Positions 9,347 through 18,304 of a DNA stretch of 57,155 nucleotides are shown piece after piece. Source of the stretch: an uncultured Verrucomicrobiales bacterium (GTDB lineage: Bacteria; Verrucomicrobiota; Verrucomicrobiia; Verrucomicrobiales; Akkermansiaceae); contig CALGLJ010000098.1 of NCBI GenBank assembly GCA_937930235.1, positions 1-57,155 of the forward strand, given 5' to 3'. Each line of letters begins with the position of its first letter. Within the stretch, counting starts at the first letter, position 1. The notes below the pieces were generated by a model. The model saw only the letters and a list, made by a program, of their open reading frames with translations, did no database searches and was not told the DNA's origin. The position numbers and the translations under genes are program-made.

Positions 9347-9865
9347 GGGTTTTTCTCCCCGTTTACAGACAATCAAGCTCGGCTTATCACAACTGTATAC
9401 GCCTTCTAAGCGAATATCTCCCCCAAAGACAGCAAGCTGAAGTGCCATCCGTTGAAGATATTCAGATGGAGTTGCATTTCTTCTCCCAAGCTTCCCATTT
9501 TCAGGAAATGGCACTTGTCCAAAAAATCCAGCCAGAGTCCTTTTTACTGCCCGTGAATCAACCTCTCGAAAGAAGACCTCGTGTTCACTAGTACTATTTG
9601 AAACTAAATTTAGATTCTCAAATAGCTGCTCCGAAATTATCAGGGCTTTATCACGCGCCCAGCTTTCAAGATTTCCGATTTCGCCTCGGATAGATGCTGA
9701 ATCACCTGCGCACGGACTTGAGCCGCCGACAATTGCTTTTGCGGCGTCTTCGAAAGCTTGGCGTAGGTCTGCACTAGAGCTTGTGATGGGGCTTTGACTT
9801 TCATTTGAGACACCTTCGCCATCAGCAGCAGAGCTGTCAATTGGATTTGAAGGTGGAATGGGCAT
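9347..9865 (-). pseudogene. N-terminal part of a polyvalent-protein-like kinase-domain gene, 3'-truncated by the IS200-like element
   Basis: ATPSEYLQRMALQLAVFGGDIRLEGVYSCDKPSLIVCKRGE resembles the start of the kinase domain of phage/ICE polyvalent proteins; the frame then runs into IS sequence. Confidence 0.45.
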
Positions 9866-9942
9866 ACAGAAATCGAGATTTTTGACTAGTTCAACTAAGA
9901 TCAGGAATATTTTATGGCTCCAAAGTCAATCTATAGAAATGA

Positions 9943-9967
9943 AAAGAGCGGGGCAAACCCCGCCCTT
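9943..9967 (-). terminator. Intrinsic terminator of nrdBA
   Basis: GGGCGGGGTTTGCCCCGCTCTTTT on the minus strand just after the nrdA stop. Confidence 0.85.
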
Positions 9968-9984
9968 TAAAGTTTCTTAGGTCT

Positions 9985-12900
9985 CTACTGACAGGCTTCG
10001 CATTCTTCACCGTTCATCATGGCTTGGATGCTGCAGGCTTGTTGCTCGGCGGGGGTGTAAGTTTTCTTCTCGGCGGTTTTTCCGACGGTGGATTTCTCGA
10101 TGTCGCTGGCTTGTTGAGTGCGGAGGTAGTAGGTGGTTTTGAGGCCGGTGTGCCAGGCGTGGCGATACATGTGGCTGAGGCTCTTCATGTCGGGTGTTGG
10201 TAGGAAGAGGTTGACGCTTTGAGATTGGTCGATCCACTTTTGGCGGCGCGCAGCGGCGTCGATAATGGCTTCGTAGCCAACTTCGAAGACGGTTTGGTGC
10301 TTCGCTTTGAGGTGGTCGGGGATGCCTTCGATGTTGGCGAGTTCTCCGTTGAAGTATTTGAGCTGGTCGATCATATCGCTGTCCCAGAGGCCTTCTTTTT
10401 TGAGGTCATTGACCAAGACGGGATTAAGGACGGTGAAGTCGCCACCGAGGTTACTTTTCACGAACAAGTTGGTGTAGTTCGGCTCGATGCAGGGAGTCGT
10501 TCCCATGATGTTAGAGATGGTCGCGGTGGGGGCGATGGCGAGGACGTTGGAGTTACGCATACCGTTTTGGGCGATGGACTCGCGGACGGGACGCCAGTCC
10601 ATTTTTCCACCACGGGGGACTTTGACATCGACTCCCCTTTCGTCTTCGAGGCTGTCGACGGTATCTTGCGGGAGGATGCCGCGATCCCATTTGGAACCTT
10701 TGTAGCTGTTATAAGTGCCGCGCTCGGACGCTAATTCGGAGCTCGCCGAATAGGCATAGTAGCTGATCGCTTCCATGAACTCGTCGTTGAAATCAATGGC
10801 GGCATCGGAAGCGAACTGGAGGTTCTTTTTGAAGAGAGCGTTTTGAAGACCCATGACACCGAGTCCGATGGGACGGTGGCGAGAGTTCGCGGTCTTGGCG
10901 GCATCGGTTGGGTAGAAGTTGATGTCGATGACGTTATCGAGCGCACGGATGGCGACGGTGACGGTCTCGCGGAGCATGTCGTGATCGAGCATGCCGTCTT
11001 TGGTGATGTGAGTATCGAGGACGACGGAGCCGAGGTTACAGACGGCGGTTTCTTCGTCACTAGTATTGAGGGTGATCTCGGTGCAGAGGTTACTGGAGTG
11101 GATGACGCCAGCGTGGTCTTGTGGGCTGCGGAGGTTGCAGGGATCCTTGAAGGTGATCCAAGGGTGGCCAGTTTCGAAGATCATTTTGAGCATCTTTTTC
11201 CAAAGCTCGATGGCTTCGATCTTACGGGACCAAATTTTGCCTTCTTCGGCCATCTTTTCGTATTCACCATAGCGTTGCTCGAAGGCCTTGCCGTAGAGAT
11301 CGTGGAGATCCGGGCACTCATTGGCGCGGAAAAGAGTCCAGCTTTGACGGGCCTCCATCCGCTTCATGAATAAATCCGGGATCCAGTTGGCGGTATTCAT
11401 ATCATGCGTGCGGCGACGCTCGTCACCTACATTGACGCGGAGCTCAAGGAAGTCCTCGATGTCATTGTGCCAAGACTCGAGGTAGGCGCAGCCGGAGCCG
11501 CGACGTTTGCCGCCTTGGTTGACGGCGATGAGTTGGTCGTTGTGGAGCTTCAGGAAAGGGATGACGCCTTGGGACTCGCCATTGGTGCCCTGGATGTAGC
11601 CACCAGTTCCGCGAACAGCGGTCCAAGAACCACCGAGTCCTCCGGCCCACTTGGAGAGGAAGGCATTTTCGGCAATGCCACGGTGCATGATGGACTCAAT
11701 GGAGTCATCGACCTTGTAAAGGTAGCAGCTGGAGAGCTGGCTGTGGAGGGTTCCGGAATTAAAGAGAGTTGGCGTAGAGGAGCAGAAGCGGCGTCCTTTA
11801 TACAGCTGATAGAGGCGGATGACCCAGTCTTCGGCATTGGTTTTCTCGGCCTTGAAGAGACCCATTGCAACACGCATCCAGAAGAACTGCGGAGTCTCCA
11901 TGCGGCGTGGTTTTTTCCCCGTCTTATCAACATTGAGATAGCGATCATAGAGGGTCTGAATGCCGAGGAATTCAAAATCAAGATCCGCAGAGGGATCGAG
12001 GGCATCAGCAAGGCGATCAAGATCATACTTCTCCATAATGTCTGGAGAGAGGCGTTTGATTTCTACTCCATGTTTGAGATACGATTTAAAATTGTCGCGA
12101 TGAGCCTCCTTGAGCGCTTCGATTCCATCGGTCTGAATATTCCATGGCAGCACTTCTTCATAGATATATGACAGAAGAATGCGACCGGCGAACTTGGACA
12201 TATCGGCATCTTTTTCAAGAAGGGTCTTGGAATTGAGAATGATGGTCTTTTTAAGATCTTCTTGAGAAATTTCAGCTCCAATAGATCGGCGGAGTTCTTT
12301 TTCGATCTCATCTTCGGCCATGGAGAGGTCGAGGCCGATGGAGGCGAATTGAATGCGCTTCTTAAGCTCGGCGCCGTCCCAGAAATTCGATTGCCCATCA
12401 GGGGTCGTAACGGTGACGAAGGACTCTTGAGCAGGGTCTTCTATTTCGACCGGATGCTCGATGCGGAGACGGGCGCGTTCATCGCGATAGCGAACGTAGT
12501 GAGCCGCAACTTTAAAAAAGCCCTGACGCATGAGTTCTTCTTGCACCAGATCTTGCACATCCTCGATGTGTACGAAGGCTTGGTCTCCGGTCCGGACACG
12601 GGCCGTCACCGCTTGGGCGATTCCATTTGCGCCAGTCGTATCCTCTTTTACGGTCAGAAAAGCGCGGGAGACGGCCTGTTCAATCTTGGTCTCAGACCAT
12701 GGGACAACATTCCCATTGCGCCGGATCAGACGCACAGGCATCTCCGTCGGCTCATCTGTAACGGCAATCTCACCTGTGGATTCGAGCGAGCGCTTAAAGA
12801 CAAGAGACTTTGCCACGTCGTGCGCATCATTTTCGATGAGAGCTTTTTCAATGAGCAGGTAGAGATCATTCTGAGTGAGCTTGAGCTGTCCTCCTCGCTG

Positions 12901-13224
12901 CACTTCATTCATGAGAGACTGAGAGACTCGATGAGCAACGGATGAAACGAAGGAACGGTTCTTATCAGAAAAAATGGCATCCTCTGGTTCATTGCGGGAA
13001 ATGAGGAGATTGGTGAGAGATTCACCAATGGCATCGGCTACGTCGGCGAGAGAAAAGTGCTGCTCCGCACCCGCCCGCGTGATGGTAATCTCGGGGATGG
13101 GAGTGCGATGCTCCGTGGCGAGCGTTTCGCGCCAAGCATATGAGGCAGCACCATCAGGATTAAAGCGAGAGGCGACAGTTTCTTTTAACGCGAGATCTTC
13201 GTTGAGTGTGAGGGAACGATACAT
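9985..13224 (-). CDS. nrdA: Ribonucleoside-diphosphate reductase class I large subunit, probably two N-terminal ATP-cones
   Basis: 1079 aa; ATP-cone 'VRLIRRNGNVVPWSETKIEQAV', RNR core (SSCYLYKVDDSIESIMH, NLCTEITLNTSDEETAVCNLGS, PTATISNIMGTTPCIEP), C-terminal CEAC. Confidence 0.95.
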   Translation of the reverse strand: MYRSLTLNEDLALKETVASRFNPDGAASYAWRETLATEHRTPIPEITITRAGAEQHFSLADVADAIGESLTNLLISRNEPEDAIFSDKNRSFVSSVAHRVSQSLMNEVQRGGQLKLTQNDLYLLIEKALIENDAHDVAKSLVFKRSLESTGEIAVTDEPTEMPVRLIRRNGNVVPWSETKIEQAVSRAFLTVKEDTTGANGIAQAVTARVRTGDQAFVHIEDVQDLVQEELMRQGFFKVAAHYVRYRDERARLRIEHPVEIEDPAQESFVTVTTPDGQSNFWDGAELKKRIQFASIGLDLSMAEDEIEKELRRSIGAEISQEDLKKTIILNSKTLLEKDADMSKFAGRILLSYIYEEVLPWNIQTDGIEALKEAHRDNFKSYLKHGVEIKRLSPDIMEKYDLDRLADALDPSADLDFEFLGIQTLYDRYLNVDKTGKKPRRMETPQFFWMRVAMGLFKAEKTNAEDWVIRLYQLYKGRRFCSSTPTLFNSGTLHSQLSSCYLYKVDDSIESIMHRGIAENAFLSKWAGGLGGSWTAVRGTGGYIQGTNGESQGVIPFLKLHNDQLIAVNQGGKRRGSGCAYLESWHNDIEDFLELRVNVGDERRRTHDMNTANWIPDLFMKRMEARQSWTLFRANECPDLHDLYGKAFEQRYGEYEKMAEEGKIWSRKIEAIELWKKMLKMIFETGHPWITFKDPCNLRSPQDHAGVIHSSNLCTEITLNTSDEETAVCNLGSVVLDTHITKDGMLDHDMLRETVTVAIRALDNVIDINFYPTDAAKTANSRHRPIGLGVMGLQNALFKKNLQFASDAAIDFNDEFMEAISYYAYSASSELASERGTYNSYKGSKWDRGILPQDTVDSLEDERGVDVKVPRGGKMDWRPVRESIAQNGMRNSNVLAIAPTATISNIMGTTPCIEPNYTNLFVKSNLGGDFTVLNPVLVNDLKKEGLWDSDMIDQLKYFNGELANIEGIPDHLKAKHQTVFEVGYEAIIDAAARRQKWIDQSQSVNLFLPTPDMKSLSHMYRHAWHTGLKTTYYLRTQQASDIEKSTVGKTAEKKTYTPAEQQACSIQAMMNGEECEACQ

Positions 13225-13313
13225 TTTTGGAGAAAAGTTATGGATGAAGTGAGTAGTGAAAATGGAGTGAGAGAAAAAATGAGGTCGAGAAATACCGGAA
13301 AAGGAGAGAAGTT

Positions 13314-14408
13314 TTAAAGATCATCGTCGTCGTACGAGGTATCTTCGAGGACACTGGATTTCTGATATTCGGTGACTTTTCCTTCGAAGAAGTTTTGCTC
13401 TTTCTTAAGATCAATGGCTTCCGATAGCCAAGGGAATGGATTTTGGGTCTCTTGGTTCAGAGGATCGAGGTGACAGTTGACGAGACGGCGATCACCGATG
13501 TGATCGATGTATTGCTCGAATTCGGCAATGCTGAGACCAACGGCAGCAACGGGAAGGCAATCCCGAATGAATTCTTTTTCGAGACGAACGCCTTCAGCCA
13601 TAGTCTGGCGGAGGTCTTCTTTAAATTCGGCAGTCCAAATTTCAGGATTCTCCGTGACGAGGGCATTAAGGAGATTGCGGAAGACTTCGATATGATTGGA
13701 CTCATCCCGCAGGGTGTAGCGGAACATCTGACCAATGCCGGGAAATTTATTCTGACGATACAGGCTCAGAATCATGCCAAAGAGGCCGTAAAATTGAGTC
13801 CCTTCCATGACTTGGCCGAAGAGAAAGATGTTCTTGGCGAGTGCCTGCTTATCTTCAATCTTGGTGAGATCGAGGTCACGTCGAAGACCTTGGGAATTGC
13901 TGACAACGAAGTTATTTTTTGCCTTAATGGTGGGAATGTCCTCAAACATGGCCTCACACTCATGAGGATTGAGTCCGAGAGAAGAGATCATGTAAACGAG
14001 AGAGTCTGCATGGATATTTTCCTCATGGGCATGACGACCGAGAACGAGCTTTAACTCAGGAGCGGTCATGGCTTCGCGCACAACGTGAATGATATTATCC
14101 CCCACAATTCCCTCGGCTGCGGAGAAGTAGCCGATCCCCATTTTGATGATCCAGCGTTCAACATCTGAGATTTCTGACCCGCGCCACTGCTCGACATCTT
14201 TCTGCATTTGGATGTCTTCGGGCTCCCAATGGTTCCCTTTCATCGTTTTGTAGAGATCATAGGCCCACTGATATTTCAGTGGGAGAATGTTAAAGAACAT
14301 GGTCTCACGTCCGTTGATCACTTTTTTGGAAGCGAGAGCAGCTTCGGCTTTTTCTTTATCGAGAACGAAAGTGCGATCTCCCAGAGTAATGGTAGTGGTG
14401 TCTGACAT
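13314..14408 (-). CDS. nrdB: Ribonucleoside-diphosphate reductase class I small subunit, radical-site Tyr replaced by Leu
   Basis: Metal-ligand motifs AAEGIVGDN, HEENIHADSL, RDESNHIEVF; start ATG at 14408 (MSDTTTITLGDRTFVLDKEK). Confidence 0.93.
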   Translation of the reverse strand: MSDTTTITLGDRTFVLDKEKAEAALASKKVINGRETMFFNILPLKYQWAYDLYKTMKGNHWEPEDIQMQKDVEQWRGSEISDVERWIIKMGIGYFSAAEGIVGDNIIHVVREAMTAPELKLVLGRHAHEENIHADSLVYMISSLGLNPHECEAMFEDIPTIKAKNNFVVSNSQGLRRDLDLTKIEDKQALAKNIFLFGQVMEGTQFYGLFGMILSLYRQNKFPGIGQMFRYTLRDESNHIEVFRNLLNALVTENPEIWTAEFKEDLRQTMAEGVRLEKEFIRDCLPVAAVGLSIAEFEQYIDHIGDRRLVNCHLDPLNQETQNPFPWLSEAIDLKKEQNFFEGKVTEYQKSSVLEDTSYDDDDL

Positions 14409-14427
14409 GAAATGTTTTTGGTAAGGG

Positions 14428-14447
14428 TTAAGACCGTAGTCTTTAAG
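14428..14447 (-). promoter_or_regulatory. UNCG-type hairpin in the nrdB 5' leader
   Basis: Minus-strand AAGAC-TACG-GTCTT, a cUACGg tetraloop stem about 20 nt upstream of the nrdB ATG. Confidence 0.5.
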
Positions 14448-14539
14448 AAAAGTAAGATTTATAACTGCTTTTAAAGTAGTCCAATCGAGTGAAGTGCATC
14501 TTAGACCGATGGACAGGTCTGAGCAAGGTTGAAGTTGCT

Positions 14540-14575
14540 CATGTAGTATTCTCAAATTATTCACAATACTACATG
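14540..14575. promoter_or_regulatory. Perfect 11-bp inverted repeat upstream of nrdB (candidate operator)
   Basis: CATGTAGTATT - 14 nt - AATACTACATG. Confidence 0.6.
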
Positions 14576-14857
14576 TTGTGGTTGAATCAGTTTTCTTGAA
14601 TATTCATTTTAGTCTTGATTTGGGGTGAATCCTTATCATTTCAGGAAATAAGAGGGTCAATTTCACTCATGAAATTGATGACCGATGAGATGAGTTGGGG
14701 TCTCAAAAAAATTGGAATATTTTTGAAAGACTTCTTTCTGGTGATTTTTTTAAAAAAATAGGATTTCAAAAAACCACTCTCATCAAAAGAGATCTCAAGC
14801 CTCTTTTAAAGTCACTTACGGGGATAAATTTTTATTTTGCACGTGGAAATCATGCCG

Positions 14858-14896
14858 AAAAAAAAAACTCCTCTTCTCTTATCAAGAGGAGAGGAG
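14858..14896 (-). terminator. Intrinsic terminator of the RGG-rich protein gene
   Basis: Minus strand CTCCTCTCCTCTTGATAAGAGAAGAGGAG followed by a poly-T run. Confidence 0.85.
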
Positions 14897-14924
14897 CTGA
14901 AAAGGAATGAGCTGACCGATTTCT

Positions 14925-16895
14925 TTACTCTGAGCCTGTGACGGGAGGCTCTGCTTTAGACTTGGCCTCGGCCTCGGCAACAGCAGGAGACGAAATTTCC
15001 TGCTCCGGTGCGGAAGCAACCTCTTCCGGGGATGGAGGAGGTTTTGGAGCCTCTGATTCGGATGCTCCGGTTTTCGCTTCCTTCGCTTCCGGTTCAGAAG
15101 CTTTGTCCGATGAGGATTGAGATTCGGTTGAGGTTTCCGTGCTCACGGCTCCGGGAGAGTTGCCATCGTTCTTTGCTGCTTTTTTGGGGGCCTTCTTTTT
15201 TGGTTGCTGCGGTTGCGGAGCTGGTGATTTCGCAATGTGCAGCGTGGTATCATTGAGGAGGATGGCGTGCCCTTGGTTTAAAAGCCAATGCAGATCATGA
15301 TACCATTCGCGCTTGTGTTCATCGGACGCGTCTTTCGGGAGAACGATTTCCCAAAGCTCGGCCAGCTTTTTACCAGTATTCTCTTTCAGGTAGGTCAAGA
15401 TCGCTTGCGGGCGTTCGGCGAGCTGAAGATCATCAGAAGCGGCATGAGGTCGAGAAGGACCGACTTTTAATTTTTTCTCCCACTTATAGACGGCCACATG
15501 ACGGCCAGAGAGCTGGCGGCAGACGACCGGCATGAGATTGGCAGGGTAGCGTTTCTCTTCCTGCACCGTATTCTTGAGTAAGGTAAGAAGTCCGGGAGAG
15601 AGGAGGTTGCCTTTGATGTCTCCAAGAACCCAAGCGCGATTCGTCTCTTCAAAGACTTGGTCGAAGTGATTCTTCAGAAAATGCTGCTCCACCTCACGTG
15701 AGGTTTCGAAAAGGGGCGCTTCGACAACTTCAACTTCAACTTCAGGTTCTGGAGTGGATACTGGATCTTCTTCCCCTGCTGTGTCCGGATCAGATTCGGC
15801 CTCAGAAGTTTCTGGTTCGGAAGGAGTTTCATCAGTCTCGGATGCAGGAGTTTCTGGCTCAATTGCATTTTCCGTAACGGTCTCTTCTCCTGGGATTTCG
15901 TCTGCTGCAGTTTCGTCTGTTGCAGTTTCGTCTGTTGCAGCTTCTTCTTTCGGAGTCTCTTCCACCGGAGATTCAGAGGATTCATCAGGCGATGATTTTT
16001 CCGCTTCGACTTTGGTTTTCGCTGCGGCTTCGGCTTCTTTTATAAGATCTGCCTCGGTTGTTTCCCGCCACTTGGTGACGGTCTTCATGGATTCGAGCCA
16101 GGCTTGGACGGCTTCCTCGCCATGCTCCATTTTAATTTTGGATTTATACTGATCCAGTGACATGTGGCCAAAGCGTTCCCGATGGAGCGTGGCGATATTC
16201 TGCTGGTATCCGTGATAATTAGGTGGGCCGAGAAGTTCACCCGAGATGCCGCATTTGGCGACCGAGCTAAAGCTTCCCTTGGGCGCGTCTCCTTCACTCT
16301 GCACCGCGATGTAAAATTTCTTCAGCCAATCACCGCGCCAGATCTGGCGGCGAGCCTCTTCCTTGGTCAGCCAGACAGAATGATCTTCACGGCAACGGAA
16401 GAACTTCTGGTCTTTATTCTCAAAGGTGACCCGAAAGCGATCACGTCCTTGCAGGCAGACCTTTGCGAGATCAAAGACGGAGTAGGTCCTTCCAGTCTGC
16501 ATGATCTCTTTTGCCAGGAGGTCAAGTGACTCTTCGAGAGGCATGAGCTTAACGGTAAAGCCTTCCGGAGCTGGAACTTCCGTGCGTTGATGACGACGAT
16601 CCTGAAAGCGTCCACGTCCTTTCCCTCCCTTTCCTTGGAATTTTCCGCCGCCACCGCCGCCACCGCCGCCGCGATGATCACGGCGGTCTCCTCTTCTCTG
16701 GCCACCACCTCCGCCGCCGCCGCCGTCTCGACGACCACCGCCCCGGCGGGAGTCATCACGATCCCCACGGTCCTTGAATTTTTTGAGTGATTTGGATTCC
16801 TTATCATCGCGAGCCCATGCAGGCCCGAAATTGAGGCTGGAAAGATCAAGGCCCGTATCGGCACCTTCGGATGAATCTGAGGGATCGTTACTCAT
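14925..16895 (-). CDS. RGG/Gly-rich putative RNA-binding protein with acidic repeat linker and basic C-terminus
   Basis: 656 aa; RRGGGRRDGGGGGGGGQRRGDRRDHRGGGGGGGGGKFQGKGGKGRGRF; conserved region CGISGELLGPPNYHGYQQNIATLHRERFG; PKKKAPKKAAK. Confidence 0.75.
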   Translation of the reverse strand: MSNDPSDSSEGADTGLDLSSLNFGPAWARDDKESKSLKKFKDRGDRDDSRRGGGRRDGGGGGGGGQRRGDRRDHRGGGGGGGGGKFQGKGGKGRGRFQDRRHQRTEVPAPEGFTVKLMPLEESLDLLAKEIMQTGRTYSVFDLAKVCLQGRDRFRVTFENKDQKFFRCREDHSVWLTKEEARRQIWRGDWLKKFYIAVQSEGDAPKGSFSSVAKCGISGELLGPPNYHGYQQNIATLHRERFGHMSLDQYKSKIKMEHGEEAVQAWLESMKTVTKWRETTEADLIKEAEAAAKTKVEAEKSSPDESSESPVEETPKEEAATDETATDETAADEIPGEETVTENAIEPETPASETDETPSEPETSEAESDPDTAGEEDPVSTPEPEVEVEVVEAPLFETSREVEQHFLKNHFDQVFEETNRAWVLGDIKGNLLSPGLLTLLKNTVQEEKRYPANLMPVVCRQLSGRHVAVYKWEKKLKVGPSRPHAASDDLQLAERPQAILTYLKENTGKKLAELWEIVLPKDASDEHKREWYHDLHWLLNQGHAILLNDTTLHIAKSPAPQPQQPKKKAPKKAAKNDGNSPGAVSTETSTESQSSSDKASEPEAKEAKTGASESEAPKPPPSPEEVASAPEQEISSPAVAEAEAKSKAEPPVTGSE

Positions 16896-17018
16896 GAATT
16901 GATTCAGGAATTAAACACATGCCCGATAGCTAGGGAAGCACGTGTTTAATCCATTTTTTAACAATTTTTCATCCATGGCCCCCTATTTTCTAGTGATCAA
17001 ATCTCCTGCTAAGAAAAA

Positions 17019-18035
17019 TTAACCCATCGGGTAGAGAATTTCTTGAGAGACTTGATCGATCTTTTCCATGATTTCAGGCGCGAGCGTGAGGTCAGCAGCG
17101 GCGAGAATGGGAGGAAGTTGATCGGGTGAAGAGGCTCCAATGATAGTGGAGGCGACAAAATCATGCTGTTTACTCCAAGCTGTAGCCAAGGTGAGCACAT
17201 GAAGACCTGCTTCATCTGCAATCTCCATAAACCGAGCGGTGGAGGCGATGGATTTTTCATTCACAAAGCGCGTGGCCATGGTTTTTTGGCGTGGACCTCC
17301 CGTTTTGAGGTACTCTGAAAAACGAGCATCATCAGGAATCTCTTTATTATATTTCCCGCTCAAAACCCCTCCGGCGAGAGGACTATAGGGAAGGAGAGAA
17401 ACATTTTCCCGGCGAAGACATTCGGCGAGTTCATCTTCATCGCGCCTGTTATTCAGGGAAAAATTATTCTGCACCGTGTCAATTCTCGTGAGATCATGCA
17501 GCTCACTGGCGGCGAGAAATTTCATGACGCCGTAGGGATTATCATTGGAAAGACCAATGGCACGCACTTTGCCCTCGCGCACGAAATCATCAAGCACTTC
17601 GAGGGTATCAGTCACCCGCATCCCGTGATCAGGCCAATGGATCTGATAGAGATCAATGTAGTCGGTCTTGAGACGACGCAGTGAACCTTCGAGAGCACGA
17701 CGCAGATGCACTCGATCCAGGGCCGCTTTCCCATGACGAATCGGAGGGTTAAACCAACCATGGGCTGCCCCGGCGATTTTACTTGCGATGATGAGAGATT
17801 CACGCGGTTTTGTACTGAGATACTCCCCTACCCATTCCTCGGTGAGTCCGGCCAACTCGGCAGAAGGAGGCACGGGATAGACCTCTGCCGTGTCAAAGAA
17901 ATCAATGCCAGCCTCGATGGCGGCATCCATAATTTCGAACGATTCTTTTTTATCTGCCTGCGTTCCAAAAGTCATCGTGCCGAGGCAAATTTCGCTCACG
18001 ACGATTCCAGAGGTTCCAAGTCTTCGCTGCTGCAT
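17019..18035 (-). CDS. Aldo/keto reductase (Tas-like)
   Basis: MQQRRLGTSGIVVSEICLGTMTFG...DFFDTAEVYP...DYIDLYQIHWPDHG. Confidence 0.93.
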   Translation of the reverse strand: MQQRRLGTSGIVVSEICLGTMTFGTQADKKESFEIMDAAIEAGIDFFDTAEVYPVPPSAELAGLTEEWVGEYLSTKPRESLIIASKIAGAAHGWFNPPIRHGKAALDRVHLRRALEGSLRRLKTDYIDLYQIHWPDHGMRVTDTLEVLDDFVREGKVRAIGLSNDNPYGVMKFLAASELHDLTRIDTVQNNFSLNNRRDEDELAECLRRENVSLLPYSPLAGGVLSGKYNKEIPDDARFSEYLKTGGPRQKTMATRFVNEKSIASTARFMEIADEAGLHVLTLATAWSKQHDFVASTIIGASSPDQLPPILAAADLTLAPEIMEKIDQVSQEILYPMG

Positions 18036-18102
18036 ATCGCCAGATTGAAGAGGAACGATGGGAGGAGCAAGCTCGGAGATATGAGAAGCATCTCTTCATC
18101 TG

Positions 18103-18270
18103 CCTAGTGCTCCGAAAACCTTAAACTGACGAATATCTCCTTGTGTATTTTCGCGATCGCCGCGTCGTCATCCTTTCTAAGAATCCCGATTCACTGAAAG
18201 ACTTCCTCCTTGCGATCCCAAAAATCTCCAGCGGATCTATCCACCAGTTTAAGCTTTTCGGAGCACTAGG
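18103..18270. mobile_element. MITE-like element bounded by 26-bp near-perfect terminal inverted repeats
   Basis: CCTAGTGCTCCGAAAACCTTAAACTG ... CAGTTTAAGCTTTTCGGAGCACTAGG; one mismatch across 26 bp; total 168 bp, intergenic. Confidence 0.7.
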
Positions 18271-18304
18271 GTGAAAAAGAGAAAAATTTACCAAATTCCC
18301 AAAG

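Noticed and set aside
9369-9382. 'AATCAAGCTCGG' resembling the ISAs1 terminal repeat GATCAAGCTCGG
   Set aside because: Only ~11 bp shared, inside a coding remnant, no partner repeat; likely chance
11404-12171. 255-aa plus-strand ORF antisense to nrdA (also 10219-10734, 10843-11373, 12262-12945)
   Set aside because: Shadow ORFs from the third-position bias of the unambiguous nrdA gene; low-complexity translations with no recognisable family
14695-14910. 71-aa ORF in the nrdB to RGG-gene intergenic region
   Set aside because: AT-rich, Lys-rich translation overlapping the terminator hairpin; no RBS or family evidence
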